Source: Mycolicibacterium mucogenicum DSM 44124
Lineage (GTDB): Bacteria > Actinomycetota > Actinomycetes > Mycobacteriales > Mycobacteriaceae
Direction: 5' to 3'
Assembly: GCF_005670685.2 (NCBI RefSeq)
Contig: NZ_CP062008.1
Span: 2,790,001-2,854,000, forward strand
DNA: 64,000 nt
Of the stretch, positions 40,856 to 50,084 are shown one piece after another. The translations under genes were made by a program, and so were the position numbers. Positions within the stretch are counted from its first letter, which is position 1; each line of letters begins with the position of its first letter. Under the pieces are notes generated by a model. That model was not told the origin of the DNA, made no database searches, and worked only from the letters and a program-made list of their open reading frames with translations.

Positions 40856-42220
40856 GTGGATCGCTGGGTCGTACACCTCGATATGGACGCCTTTTTCGCG
40901 TCCGTCGAGCAGCTGACCCGGCCTACGCTGCGGGACCGTCCGGTGTTGGTCGGCGGTCTCGGTGGTCGTGGCGTGGTGGCGGGCGCCAGTTATCAGGCCC
41001 GCAAGTTCGGCGCCCGCTCGGCGATGCCGATGCATCAGGCGCGGCGGATGGTCGGTGCCGGCGCCGTCGTGTTGCCGCCGCGCGGTGCGGTGTATTCGGT
41101 GGCCAGTCGACGGGCGCTCGACGCGGTGCGTGCCGTGGTGCCGGTGCTGGAGCAGTTGTCGTTCGACGAGGCCTTCGGTGAGCCGGCCGAACTGGTCGGT
41201 GCCGAGCCCGACGAGGTCCGGCGGTTCTGCGAAGACCTGCGGGCTGCCGTGCGGTCCGAGACGGGGTTGGTGGCCTCGGTCGGCGCCGGCTCGGGCAAGC
41301 AGGTCGCCAAGATCGCGTCGGGCCTGGCCAAGCCCGACGGGGTCCGGATCATCAGCGGCGACGAGCAGGGCTCGCTCTTGGCGGCGTTGCCGGTCCGGAA
41401 GTTGTGGGGGATCGGGCCGGTTGCCGAGGAGAAGCTGCACCGGCTGGGCATCGAGACGGTCGGCGCGCTGGCGGCGCTCAGCGATGCCGAAGCCGCCGAC
41501 GTCCTCGGCGGGACTGTCGGCCCGGCGTTGCACCGGCTGGCGCGCGGCATCGATGACCGGCCGGTGGTCGAGCGTGCCGAGGCCAAACAGATCAGCGCGG
41601 AGTCCACGTTCCAGGTCGACCTGACCACCCTGGAGCAGTTGCGCGAGAAGATCGGGCCCATCGCCGAGCACGCGCACCGCCGGCTGCAGCGCGACGGGCG
41701 CGGTGCCCGCACCGTCACGGTCAAACTGAAGAAGTCCGACATGAGTACCTTGACCCGTTCGGCGACGTTGCCGTACGCGACCACTGATCCGTCGACCCTG
41801 GCGGCGACGGCCCGCCGGCTGCTGCTCGATCCTGTTGAGATCGGCCCGATTCGTCTTGTGGGCGTTGGTTTTTCGGGCCTGACGGATGCCCGTCAGGAGT
41901 CCTTGTTCCCGGAGCTCGAGCTGGCGGACGATGGCGAGGTCGCGACGTCGGCTGATCAGGCCGGGCCGCTGAGCGCCGCGCCGATCGAATCCCCGTGGCG
42001 CGTCGGCGACGACGTCCAGCATCCGGACCACGGCCACGGGTGGGTGCAGGGCGCCGGGCACGGTGTCATGACGGTGCGGTTCGAGACCCGGGCCAGCGGT
42101 CCCGGGGTGGCCCGCACCGTCGCGGCCGACGATCCGCGGATCACCCGCGCCGACCCCGTCGACAGCCTGGACTGGCAGGACTACCTGGCGCAGTTGCCGA
42201 CCGACGACGGCGCGGCCTGA
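40856..42220 (+). CDS. dinB: Y-family DNA polymerase IV (DinB1/DinX)
   Basis: A 454-residue translesion polymerase, closely matching mycobacterial DinX (Rv1537). Catalytic acidic residues: Asp9 in [14 protein letters not shown] and Asp104-Glu105 in [27 protein letters not shown] and the helix-hairpin-helix [17 protein letters not shown] follow, then the little-finger domain. The clamp-binding motif QESLF starts at Gln347. The tail after it ([20 protein letters not shown]) is the extra C-terminal domain typical of the DinB1 type. The GTG at 40856 equals the M. tuberculosis start region; the frame is open to 40670 but lies over the S4 gene. Stop is two bases from the convergent acyltransferase. 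Confidence 0.93.
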   Translation: MDRWVVHLDMDAFFASVEQLTRPTLRDRPVLVGGLGGRGVVAGASYQARKFGARSAMPMHQARRMVGAGAVVLPPRGAVYSVASRRALDAVRAVVPVLEQLSFDEAFGEPAELVGAEPDEVRRFCEDLRAAVRSETGLVASVGAGSGKQVAKIASGLAKPDGVRIISGDEQGSLLAALPVRKLWGIGPVAEEKLHRLGIETVGALAALSDAEAADVLGGTVGPALHRLARGIDDRPVVERAEAKQISAESTFQVDLTTLEQLREKIGPIAEHAHRRLQRDGRGARTVTVKLKKSDMSTLTRSATLPYATTDPSTLAATARRLLLDPVEIGPIRLVGVGFSGLTDARQESLFPELELADDGEVATSADQAGPLSAAPIESPWRVGDDVQHPDHGHGWVQGAGHGVMTVRFETRASGPGVARTVAADDPRITRADPVDSLDWQDYLAQLPTDDGAA

Positions 42221-42222
42221 CG

Positions 42223-44280
42223 CTAGTCCCGGTGGGGATGAAGGCCGCGGGCCGGAGTGTCCGCGTTGGCGGGCTTGCCTTCCGGTGTGAGGAGCGACAG
42301 CACGTCTGCGCCGATGATCGGGGCGAGCGCGGTGCTCATGTTCACCGTGAGGTGATGGCCGTCGCGGTAGACCAGGGTGTCCCCGATGATGCTTGGGCAG
42401 ACGGTGTCGTTGCACAGGTAGTCGCTGTAATCGAGGTAGTCGAATGTGCGCCGGGAGGCCAGGTCGGTCTCGGCGCGGCGGACGGCCTGGTTCAGTGCCC
42501 GGTCGCGAGGCAGTGCGCAGCGCTGGGTGTCGTCGGGGTACAGGCCCAGACAGAAGGTGGGCGCCACCCCGATCGACGGAGTGTCGGCGAGCACCGCGAC
42601 GCGCGATTGCGCCGGGAGCTCACTGATGGTGTCTGTCAGTGCCTTCCGCCAGTGCGCTGTCGGGTCGGCATCGTTCAGCAGGTAGCTGGAGCCCCAGGCG
42701 CCGAGAAGGATCAGCGCCGGTTTGGCCGTGGCAAGGCTGTCGAGCACGTTTTCGCGCCATTCGGCACACCGCGGGTAGGTGGCGATATGAATATGGGCCG
42801 ACGGGCAGTGGCTCTTGGTGCGGTTGTCGAGCCGGATCAGGCCCTGGTCGGCGAGGGCGGACAGGGCCGGATACCAGTGCGCCGCATGGGAATCCCCGAA
42901 CAGGACGACGAGCGGCGCCTGCGGGTTGGACCCCACCGTGCAGCCGGCCGGGTCGGTGGCCCACTGGCCGCGGTGGCAGCCGTTCGCGTAGATGACCGGC
43001 TCACCGCCGGCACCGTCGGAGAGCTCCGGCGTGAGGTTGCTCGGCACATACGGAGTGCCGGCGGGTTTCACGCTCAGTGCCGTGTGAACCGCGGGGCGGC
43101 CGGCATCCCGCCGGGGGGACTGCACGACGGCGACGGTGAGCACCACGGCGCAGACGGCGGCCATGACGCCCGCGGTCGCGGTGAGTGTGCGGCGCGGGCG
43201 GGCCGCGTTGAGCCACGTCAGGTGCTGGCCCGGTTGCTCGACGTACCGGTAGAGCAGCCACGCCAACGGGACGCAGGCCGCGACGATCGCGACGCGCAGC
43301 CACATCGGCGAGGTGTGCATGTAGCCGGTGGCGGCGACGGGCAACACGAGCAGGGGCCAGTGCACGAGATACAGCGAGTACGAGATGTCACCGATCCAGG
43401 TGAGCGGCCGTAGGCTCAGGAGTGCCGCGGGACCCCAGCGCACGGGGCCGGCCGCGATCAGCAGCGCCGTGCCGAGCACCGGCACCGCCACCGCGTCGCC
43501 GGGGTACTCGGTGGCGGTGGAGAACAGCACGCCGCTGCCCACGATCGCCGCCAGCCCGGCCCAGCCGGCGACGGCGCCGATCCGGTCGCCGAAGACGCGG
43601 CCGCGGGTCAGCAGGACGAGTGCGACGAGGCCGCCCACGCCGAACTCCCAGATCCGCGCGAACAGGATGAAGAACGCGTTCGGTTGCGAGAAACCGGTCA
43701 ACCACACGCACAGCGCGAACGATGCCGCGACGACGGCGCCGATGGCCGCCACCCGGCGGGTGCGCAGCTTGAACAGCCCGAACAGCCCGACGAGCAATGC
43801 GGGCCACAGCAGGTAGAACTGTTCCTCCACGCCGAGAGACCAGTAGTGCATGAACAGCGACGGCGTCTTGTCCGCGAGGTAGTCGGTCGCGCGGTAGGCG
43901 AACAGGACGTTCGGCACGTAGAACGTCGCCGCGATGGCGTCCTTGACGACGTACCCGAACTGCAGGGGCGATACCCAGTAGGCGGCCGCTGCCACCGTGG
44001 CCACGACGACGGTCAGGGCGGCCGGCAGCAGCCGTCGAACCCGCCGGGCGTAGAACGCGCCGTACCTGATGTGCCCGCGCTGGTCGAGCTCGCTCAGCAG
44101 GTGCGTGCTGATCAGGAATCCGGAGATCACGAAGAAGACGTCGACGCCGACGTAGCCGCCGCCGAATCCGGGGATCTCCGCGTGGAACAGCACGACGAGG
44201 GCCACCGCGATCGCGCGCATGCCCTGAATGTCGAGACGCTTCTGCTGTTTGTGTCGGCTATCGAGCGCCGTCGATTCCAC
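42223..44280 (-). CDS. Acyltransferase-3 membrane protein with C-terminal SGNH domain (OafA-like)
   Basis: A 685-residue fusion. The first 370 residues or so form the acyltransferase-3 membrane domain (DIQGMRAIAVALVVLFHAEI, GGYVGVDVFFVISGFLIS, FMHYWSLGVEEQFYLLWP); after a linker with one helix comes an extracytoplasmic SGNH domain with VVLFGDSHAAHW (Ser nucleophile) and YRDGHHLTVNMS (Asp/His). OafA-type enzymes O-acetylate or O-acylate surface polysaccharides and lipids. The GTG at 44280 is chosen because GGGGAG lies six bases upstream; the ATG at 44286 directly abuts that site. An AT-rich stretch with TAATTT upstream is a likely promoter. Its substrate may be a glycan from the neighbouring loci, an inference only. 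Confidence 0.88.
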   Translation of the reverse strand: MESTALDSRHKQQKRLDIQGMRAIAVALVVLFHAEIPGFGGGYVGVDVFFVISGFLISTHLLSELDQRGHIRYGAFYARRVRRLLPAALTVVVATVAAAAYWVSPLQFGYVVKDAIAATFYVPNVLFAYRATDYLADKTPSLFMHYWSLGVEEQFYLLWPALLVGLFGLFKLRTRRVAAIGAVVAASFALCVWLTGFSQPNAFFILFARIWEFGVGGLVALVLLTRGRVFGDRIGAVAGWAGLAAIVGSGVLFSTATEYPGDAVAVPVLGTALLIAAGPVRWGPAALLSLRPLTWIGDISYSLYLVHWPLLVLPVAATGYMHTSPMWLRVAIVAACVPLAWLLYRYVEQPGQHLTWLNAARPRRTLTATAGVMAAVCAVVLTVAVVQSPRRDAGRPAVHTALSVKPAGTPYVPSNLTPELSDGAGGEPVIYANGCHRGQWATDPAGCTVGSNPQAPLVVLFGDSHAAHWYPALSALADQGLIRLDNRTKSHCPSAHIHIATYPRCAEWRENVLDSLATAKPALILLGAWGSSYLLNDADPTAHWRKALTDTISELPAQSRVAVLADTPSIGVAPTFCLGLYPDDTQRCALPRDRALNQAVRRAETDLASRRTFDYLDYSDYLCNDTVCPSIIGDTLVYRDGHHLTVNMSTALAPIIGADVLSLLTPEGKPANADTPARGLHPHRD

Positions 44281-44379
44281 TCTCATCTCCCCGGAAGTTG
44301 GGCGTGGGGGAAATTATCATTGGATCGTCAATTCGGTGCGCGTCGAACGACAACTCGTCCACCCAGTGGGACGGTTTCG

Positions 44380-45303
44380 CTAAACCCACTCAGCGAACAG
44401 ATCGGCGACCGGTATGTCGGCGGCGAGCGCCGCCATCAGCAATACCCGGGCCTGGGCGGCGCGCAACCCGCCCGCCGACACCGCCCCGGCGTCCAGCAAT
44501 GCCCGTCCGGGACCGTAGCCCGATGTGACGCGCGCACCGGGCACCCGTGTCGCAATCGCCACCGCGACGCCGGCAGCGCACAGCCGCTGCACACCGGCGA
44601 GCACCCGGGACCCGGCATTGCCCGAACCGAGTGACTCGAGCACGAGTCCGCCGGCACCGGCCGCGGCAAAGGCGTCCATGGCCACCGCGTCGCTGCCGGC
44701 ATACGCCGCGACGATGTCCACCCGGGGTGTGGACGCCGCCGACAACGCGCCGAGCCGGGGCCGCTGTTTGACCGCGCCGGGGACGAACGAGCCGTCGTCG
44801 ACCGACCCGACGGCGGTGCCGAGCAAACCGTGCCCGGACTTGGTCAGGCCCAGGGGCTGCCACACCTGGCCGGCCATGCTGACCAGCACCCCGAGATCGC
44901 GAGCGGATGCACTGGCGGCCACCGTGATGGCGTCCCGCAGGTTGGCCGGGCCGTCGGCATCGGGTGCGTCGCTGCTGCGCATGGCGCCGGTCAGGACCAC
45001 CGGCACAGCACCGTCGTACGTCATGTCGAGCCACAACGAGGTTTCTTCCATGGTGTCGGTGCCGTGCGTGACGACTATGCCGTCGGCATCACCGGCAGCC
45101 CGTACCGCGGCGCCGATCCGGTCCCAGTCGGCCGGGGTCAGCTCGGAGCTGTCGACCGACATGAGGTCGACGGTGTCGACCTGGACGCCGGCGCCCAGGT
45201 CGTGGACCAGGTCGGTGGCGCTGCGTGTCGGCCGGGCTATTCCGTGTTGGTCGGTGCTGGTGGCGATGGTGCCTCCGGTGGCGATCACGACGACGCGAGT
45301 CAT
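44380..45303 (-). CDS. ansA: L-asparaginase (type I/II family)
   Basis: A 307-residue asparaginase hydrolysing asparagine to aspartate and ammonia. The N-terminal ATGGTIA motif contains catalytic Thr12; the second signature [10 protein letters not shown] contains Thr82 and Asp83; [19 protein letters not shown] is also characteristic. In M. tuberculosis AnsA links nitrogen assimilation to acid resistance. No signal peptide is visible. ATG at 45303, divergent from lspA, with 42 bases between the start codons, so promoters must overlap. Same order as Rv1538c-Rv1539. Confidence 0.93.
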   Translation of the reverse strand: MTRVVVIATGGTIATSTDQHGIARPTRSATDLVHDLGAGVQVDTVDLMSVDSSELTPADWDRIGAAVRAAGDADGIVVTHGTDTMEETSLWLDMTYDGAVPVVLTGAMRSSDAPDADGPANLRDAITVAASASARDLGVLVSMAGQVWQPLGLTKSGHGLLGTAVGSVDDGSFVPGAVKQRPRLGALSAASTPRVDIVAAYAGSDAVAMDAFAAAGAGGLVLESLGSGNAGSRVLAGVQRLCAAGVAVAIATRVPGARVTSGYGPGRALLDAGAVSAGGLRAAQARVLLMAALAADIPVADLFAEWV

Positions 45304-45345
45304 GGGCGAAATTGTTCCTCACGGCGTCTTTGGGATGATGGGGGA

Positions 45346-46032
45346 GTGACTGATGAATCCACGGAGCCTGACGCGACCTCGGGCACCGGGCCGGAGACGG
45401 CGGAGAAGGCCGAATCGCCGGTGACGGCCCCGCCGCAGGCCCAGCCCGTCGCGCGGCGGCTGCGGCTGTTGCTGATGGTCGCGGCGCTGGTGCTGGGGCT
45501 GGATGTGTCGACCAAGGTGCTGGCGGTGAAGCTGCTGGTGCCCGGTCAGCCGGTCGAGATCATCGGCGACACCATCACCTGGACGCTGGTCCGCAATTCC
45601 GGGGCGGCCTTCTCGATGGCGACCGGTTACACCTGGGTGCTGACGTTGATCGCCACCGGCGTGGTGCTGGGCATCATCTGGATGGGGCGACGGCTGGTCT
45701 CGCTGTGGTGGGCGCTGGGCCTGGGGATGATCCTCGGCGGTGCGGTGGGCAATCTGATGGACCGGTTCTTCCGTTCGCCGGGGCCGTTGCGCGGGCACGT
45801 GGTCGATTTCCTCTCGGTCGGCTGGTGGCCGGTGTTCAACGTCGCCGATTCCGCGGTGGTGTGTGGCGCGGTGTTGCTGGTCGGGCTGTCGATGTTCGGC
45901 ATCGATTTCGACACCGAGGGCAAGCAGCCGCCGGCCGCGGATTCCGCGGAAGCCACTGATACGCAACAGGATTCGTCGGCAGAGCCGGAACCGGCCGCCG
46001 CGGCCGCCGACGACGCTGACACCGGCCGATGA
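45346..46032 (+). CDS. lspA: Lipoprotein signal peptidase
   Basis: A 228-residue signal peptidase II that cleaves diacylglyceryl-modified prolipoproteins. Four membrane helices occur from about residue 39; the catalytic aspartates are Asp139 (GNLMDRFF) and Asp168 (FNVADSAVV), with [11 protein letters not shown] conserved. The N-terminal 35 residues and the C-terminal 40 are acidic, Ala/Pro-rich extensions, a little longer than in M. tuberculosis (202 residues). GTG at 45346; the G-rich run just before it is close for a ribosome site. The next gene overlaps by four bases, coupling translation. Confidence 0.94.
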   Translation: MTDESTEPDATSGTGPETAEKAESPVTAPPQAQPVARRLRLLLMVAALVLGLDVSTKVLAVKLLVPGQPVEIIGDTITWTLVRNSGAAFSMATGYTWVLTLIATGVVLGIIWMGRRLVSLWWALGLGMILGGAVGNLMDRFFRSPGPLRGHVVDFLSVGWWPVFNVADSAVVCGAVLLVGLSMFGIDFDTEGKQPPAADSAEATDTQQDSSAEPEPAAAAADDADTGR

Positions 46033-46952
46033 GTAGCCGTTCGATGCCGGTCCCCGAAGGACTGGCCGGGATGCGGGTGGACGCTGGCCTGGCTCGCCTG
46101 CTGGGGTTGTCGCGCACCGCGGTCGCCACGATCGCCGAAGACGGCGGGGTCGATATCGACGGCGCGCCGGCGGCGAAATCGGACAAGCTGGTGGCGGGTT
46201 CCTGGCTGGAGGTTCGGTTGCCGGAGGCGCCGGCGCCGGTGGAGAACACCCCGCAGGAAATCGAGGGCATGGCGATCCTCTACTCCGACGACGACATCGT
46301 CGCCGTGGACAAGCCGGCCGGGGTCGCGGCACACGCCTCGTTGGGCTGGACCGGCCCGACGGTCCTCGGCGGGCTCGCCGCGGCCGGCTTCCGGATCAGC
46401 ACGTCGGGCATCCATGAGCGGCAGGGCATCGTGCACCGTCTCGATGCCGGCACGTCCGGCGTCATGGTGGTGGCGTTGTCCGAGCGGGCGTACACGGTGC
46501 TCAAGCGGGCGTTCAAGCACCGCACCGTCGACAAGCGCTACCACGCGCTGGTGCAGGGCCACCCGGATCCGTCGAGCGGCACCATCGACGCGCCGATCGG
46601 CCGGGCCCGGGGCAACGACTGGAAGTTCGCCGTAACCGAGGGCGGCCGGCACAGCATCACGCACTACGACACCATCGAGGCGTTCGTGGCGGCAAGCCTG
46701 CTCGATGTGCATCTGGAGACCGGCCGGACCCACCAGATTCGGGTGCATTTCTCCGCGCTGCACCACCCGTGTTGCGGCGACCTGACCTACGGTGCCGATC
46801 CGACGCTGGCGAAGAAGCTGGGGCTCGAGCGGCAGTGGCTGCATGCGCGCTCGCTGGGGTTCGCCCATCCGGCCGACGGCCGGTGGATCGAGATCACCAG
46901 TGAGTACCCGGCGGAATTGCAGCACGCTCTGGATGTGTTGCATCGGCAGTGA
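46029..46952 (+). CDS. RluA/RluD-family pseudouridine synthase
   Basis: A 307-residue large-ribosomal-RNA pseudouridine synthase (Rv1540-like). An N-terminal S4-like region (about 20-70: [20 protein letters not shown]) precedes the catalytic domain with HRLDAGTSG, Asp139 being the nucleophile, and [19 protein letters not shown]. By type it should modify 23S rRNA. The ATG overlaps the lspA stop (ATGA) and rarD overlaps its own stop by GTGA, so lspA, this gene and rarD form one tightly coupled operon. Confidence 0.93.
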   Translation: MSSRSMPVPEGLAGMRVDAGLARLLGLSRTAVATIAEDGGVDIDGAPAAKSDKLVAGSWLEVRLPEAPAPVENTPQEIEGMAILYSDDDIVAVDKPAGVAAHASLGWTGPTVLGGLAAAGFRISTSGIHERQGIVHRLDAGTSGVMVVALSERAYTVLKRAFKHRTVDKRYHALVQGHPDPSSGTIDAPIGRARGNDWKFAVTEGGRHSITHYDTIEAFVAASLLDVHLETGRTHQIRVHFSALHHPCCGDLTYGADPTLAKKLGLERQWLHARSLGFAHPADGRWIEITSEYPAELQHALDVLHRQ

Positions 46953-47881
46953 CCACTACCGCGACGGCCACTTCGAAACAGAACCGGGGATTGCTGCTCG
47001 GGCTCGGCGCCTACGGCTCGTGGGGTTTGTTTCCCGCGTTCTTCCCGCTGTTGAAGCCGGCGAGTGCCTTCGAGGTGCTGGCCCACCGCATCGTGTGGAC
47101 CGTGCTGCTGATGTTCGTGGTGCTGGCCGTCGGCCGCCGCCTCGGTGACCTGCGCCGGCTGTCGGGCCGCACCTGGGGTCTGCTGGTGTGCGCGTCGGCG
47201 TTGATCTCGCTGAACTGGGGCATCTACATCTACGCGGTCAACAACGGCCACGTCGTCGACGCGGCACTGGGCTACTTCATCAATCCGCTGGTGAGTGTGG
47301 CGCTGGGCGTCGCGCTGTTCGGCGAGCGGCTCAATCGCGCGCAGGCGGCGGCGCTGGCCATCGCCGCGACCGCGGTGGTAGTGCTGGCGGTGCAGGCCGG
47401 TGAAATCCCGGTGATCGGCCTCGGCGTGGCGGTGTCGTTCGGGGTGTATGGCGCGGTCAAGAAGGTGGTGCGCGCCGACCCGCGGGTCAGCGTCGGTGTC
47501 GAGGCCGGGGTGGCCGCCCCGTTCGCGGTGGCGTATCTCGTCGTACTCGCGGTTGCGGGGCAGGCGACGGTTCCCGCACTGGGCGCGGGCCACACGCTCC
47601 TGATGATGTTGTGCGGCCCGGTGACGGCGCTGCCGCTGTTGATGTTTGCCGGTGCGGCGCAACGGCTTCCGTTGGTCACGATGGGTCTTCTGCAGTATCT
47701 GACGCCGGCGCTGCAGATGGCGTGGGGTGTCGTCGTCGGGCATGAGCCCATGCCGGTCGGCCGGTGGGCCGGCTTCGTCCTGATCTGGCTGGCGCTCGCG
47801 GTGTTCACCGGTGACGCGGTGGCGCGCAGTCGTCGGGCGCCGGCGCCGGATGCCCCGGAGAAGGATCCGGTCGCGACGTAG
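46949..47881 (+). CDS. rarD: RarD-like EamA-family transporter
   Basis: A 310-residue drug/metabolite transporter with ten hydrophobic helices in two EamA repeats. The start [20 protein letters not shown] and [20 protein letters not shown] are typical of RarD, named from a chloramphenicol-sensitivity phenotype in other bacteria; physiological substrates are unknown. GTG at 46949 overlaps the previous stop. Convergent to the pyruvyltransferase, whose stop begins six bases beyond its own. A short charged, Pro/Ala-rich tail ends the protein. Confidence 0.88.
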   Translation: MTTTATATSKQNRGLLLGLGAYGSWGLFPAFFPLLKPASAFEVLAHRIVWTVLLMFVVLAVGRRLGDLRRLSGRTWGLLVCASALISLNWGIYIYAVNNGHVVDAALGYFINPLVSVALGVALFGERLNRAQAAALAIAATAVVVLAVQAGEIPVIGLGVAVSFGVYGAVKKVVRADPRVSVGVEAGVAAPFAVAYLVVLAVAGQATVPALGAGHTLLMMLCGPVTALPLLMFAGAAQRLPLVTMGLLQYLTPALQMAWGVVVGHEPMPVGRWAGFVLIWLALAVFTGDAVARSRRAPAPDAPEKDPVAT

Positions 47882-47887
47882 GCGGCG

Positions 47888-49045
47888 CTAGGACGCCGCG
47901 GCGTGGCGGAATTCGTAGGGCAGGGGTTCGGCGGTACCCGGGTCGCTGACCGGGCGGCCACCGACGAAACTGCGCAGCGTATTGCGGAGCTGGTCCAGGT
48001 GGGTGCGCGCTGTGACGATGCGGCGACTGACGGATGTCGCGTCGCCGAGCATGGTGTCGAGATAGTTGTTGATGGCGGCAGGCTGGTCCGCCGGCAGGTC
48101 GAAGCCTCCGGGTTTGAGGGTGCGGAGTGCCTTCTCGGTCGACCCGCTCGAAACGGCCAGCGGGACGGCGCCTTCGGTCGCGCCCACGATCAACGCATGA
48201 ATCCGGTCGCTGGCGACGATGGCCGATTCCCGGTGCAGCGCGCGCACCTTCTTCTCCCACTCGGCGTGCGACTCCTCACCGAACAGCAGCGGTTCGGTGC
48301 CCGGATGCAGCACCCAGGCGAGTTTCTCCATCGCCTCGCGATCACGCCGGACCTGGCTGTACACCTGGATGCGCAGGCCACGGGACTTGGCGATGTCCCG
48401 CAGGAGGCGAATCTTGTTCTCGTCGAGCGGGTCCCGGTTCCCGCGCGTGGTGACGGCGAGGATCGTGCGTTCGCCGGCCGGCGTGCCCAGGCCTTCGCGC
48501 AGGGGGTCGGGGCCTTCCCCGAACGCCCAGTCGGGCGCGACGTCGCCGACGCCGAACGCGGCGGCCGTTCGGGGATCTCGCCAGGCGACGAGCGACATCT
48601 TGCGCCGGGCATAGCGCTCCATCGGCGGCGCGGTGACGGCGGTGTCCGACGACATCCGGACCCCGGCGCCGACCTGGACGGTGGTGCCGCCGCGGGGTCG
48701 TGACAGCAGCGCACAGATCGCCGTCCACCAACCCCAGAAGCGTCCGGCGCGTTCGGGCAGGACCAGTTCGCCCGCCGGCATCACCATGAGGGTCCGGCCG
48801 GTCAGTGCGCTCGTGGCGTAGCGGCTGAACCAGCCGATCGCGGTGTCGTGCACCACTTCGTCACCGCGCAGCTGTAGCGCCGTGAGGTAGCGCTCGTCAT
48901 TCGTATCCGGCATCAGCTTGCGGCCGACGTGGACGTGCACCCGGGCGTCGTCGATTCCGTGAAAAGTCCGGAGCAGGCCGCGTCTGAGGATTGAGTCGCC
49001 GATGTTGTCGCTCTGTCCCCAGGTGGATAGAAAAACGCGTGCCAA
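47888..49045 (-). CDS. Polysaccharide pyruvyltransferase family protein
   Basis: A 385-residue member of the polysaccharide pyruvyltransferase family (PF04230 type), which transfers the enolpyruvyl group of PEP to form a cyclic ketal on a sugar. The N-terminal WGQSDNIGDSILRRGLL, a Rossmann-like core and the C-terminal IVASDRIHALIVGATEGAVPLAVSSG are diagnostic. Pyruvylated sugars occur in M. smegmatis-type glycolipids. The TTG at 49045 is chosen for GAAGGGGG seven bases upstream; the in-frame GTG at 49111 falls inside a TAGTGT hexamer that may be the promoter -10. Stands alone on the minus strand after a 225-base gap. Confidence 0.85.
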   Translation of the reverse strand: MARVFLSTWGQSDNIGDSILRRGLLRTFHGIDDARVHVHVGRKLMPDTNDERYLTALQLRGDEVVHDTAIGWFSRYATSALTGRTLMVMPAGELVLPERAGRFWGWWTAICALLSRPRGGTTVQVGAGVRMSSDTAVTAPPMERYARRKMSLVAWRDPRTAAAFGVGDVAPDWAFGEGPDPLREGLGTPAGERTILAVTTRGNRDPLDENKIRLLRDIAKSRGLRIQVYSQVRRDREAMEKLAWVLHPGTEPLLFGEESHAEWEKKVRALHRESAIVASDRIHALIVGATEGAVPLAVSSGSTEKALRTLKPGGFDLPADQPAAINNYLDTMLGDATSVSRRIVTARTHLDQLRNTLRSFVGGRPVSDPGTAEPLPYEFRHAAAS

Positions 49046-49270
49046 TCCACTGCCCCCTTCGACATCCCCGGTACCGGAAATTTCTCGTCCCTGTGAGGAT
49101 GTCCAGGACACTAACAGGTAGCTACCAGCTTCGGAGACCAGACGGGACGCCTATTTGGTGTTAGCTGGCCGCAGGCGGATCGGCGCCGGCGGCACCGCCG
49201 CTATTGACGAATCCGTCGATTCGTGTCGTGAGCGGGGGTGATGCCGGGGGGACTCGACCGCGAGCCGGCG
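49046..49270 (-). other. Spacer between methyltransferase and pyruvyltransferase genes
   Basis: 225 bases, AT-rich near the pyruvyltransferase. On the minus strand TAGTGT spans about 49114-49109, a possible -10. A 7-bp inverted repeat ACGAATC/GATTCGT with a four-base loop (49207-49224) lies 47 bases after the methyltransferase stop and may be a weak terminator. No ORF is supported. Confidence 0.4.
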
Positions 49271-50059
49271 TCAGCGGCCGCTGAACACCTGACGAATGCC
49301 CGCCAGCTGCGCCGCGTTGTCCGGGTGGATGAAGATGAAGTTGTTCACATAGTCGGGCGAGCGTTTTCCGCCGACCGACTTCGCGGCCTCGGGCCGCTGC
49401 AATGCCGTGGTGTCGAATTCGGCCACGTGCCGGAGCGCGCCGCGGTGCAGGAAATAGCCCTGGTAGCCCATCGTGTCGAAAAACGCGAAGGTCTGTGCGA
49501 CGCCCCCGGCGTTATGCCGTTCCTCGCATTCGACGATGCACGTCGGCTTCGCTGTTTGCAGAGTTCGCACGCCGCCGCGGAGAACGGCCGATTCGTGGCC
49601 TTCCACATCGATCTTGAGCACGCCGAGCTGATTCAGACCGAGCTCGTCGATGGTCGTGGTCGGCACGGTGATGGTGCGCAGATCGAAACCCGGATTGGCG
49701 TCTTCCTGTAATGAACTCCTGGTGAGGACATCACGGCCGCGGCGGGTGGGGATATGAAATGTCGTCTCACCAATTCGGTCGGACAATGCCACCGGCAGAA
49801 CCCGATTATCCGGCTTGATGATCCGGCGCAAGCTGGACGCCATGACCGGATGCGCTTCTACGGCAATTACTTTGCGGAAGCGGTTCAGTGCGTAGTACGA
49901 ATAGACGCCCGCATTCGCGCCGACATCGAGAAAGTCGTGGCTTGAATCCTTGAGTACCGCAAGGAGTCTGAGCTCGGGCTCACCTTTGCGCAACTCCCAG
50001 TTGACGAGTTGGCGGGCGCGGAGTGCTGATGCGGAGAACATATTTGCTATTCGTTGCAT
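49271..50059 (-). CDS. FkbM-family SAM-dependent methyltransferase
   Basis: A 262-residue FkbM methyltransferase with SAM motif DFLDVGANAGVYSYYALN, acidic VIAVEAHP and LGVLKIDVEGHESAVLRGG. Such enzymes O-methylate sugars in mycobacterial glycolipids. The ATG at 50059 starts a short lead-in before the fold; AAGGA is immediately before it, too close, so the in-frame ATG at 50041 is also possible. The glycosyltransferase stop is 25 bases upstream on the same strand, so they form an operon. Similar in family to the gene at 27862-28701 but with different flanking sequence, so specificity may differ. Confidence 0.85.
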   Translation of the reverse strand: MQRIANMFSASALRARQLVNWELRKGEPELRLLAVLKDSSHDFLDVGANAGVYSYYALNRFRKVIAVEAHPVMASSLRRIIKPDNRVLPVALSDRIGETTFHIPTRRGRDVLTRSSLQEDANPGFDLRTITVPTTTIDELGLNQLGVLKIDVEGHESAVLRGGVRTLQTAKPTCIVECEERHNAGGVAQTFAFFDTMGYQGYFLHRGALRHVAEFDTTALQRPEAAKSVGGKRSPDYVNNFIFIHPDNAAQLAGIRQVFSGR

Positions 50060-50084
50060 TCCTTGACGGGATCGAGAACGTGTT

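Noticed and set aside
44290..44340. Full sigma-A promoter in front of the OafA-like gene
   Set aside because: TTGACG and TAATTT are present on the minus strand but only about nine bases apart, so they cannot act together; noted only as an AT-rich promoter zone.
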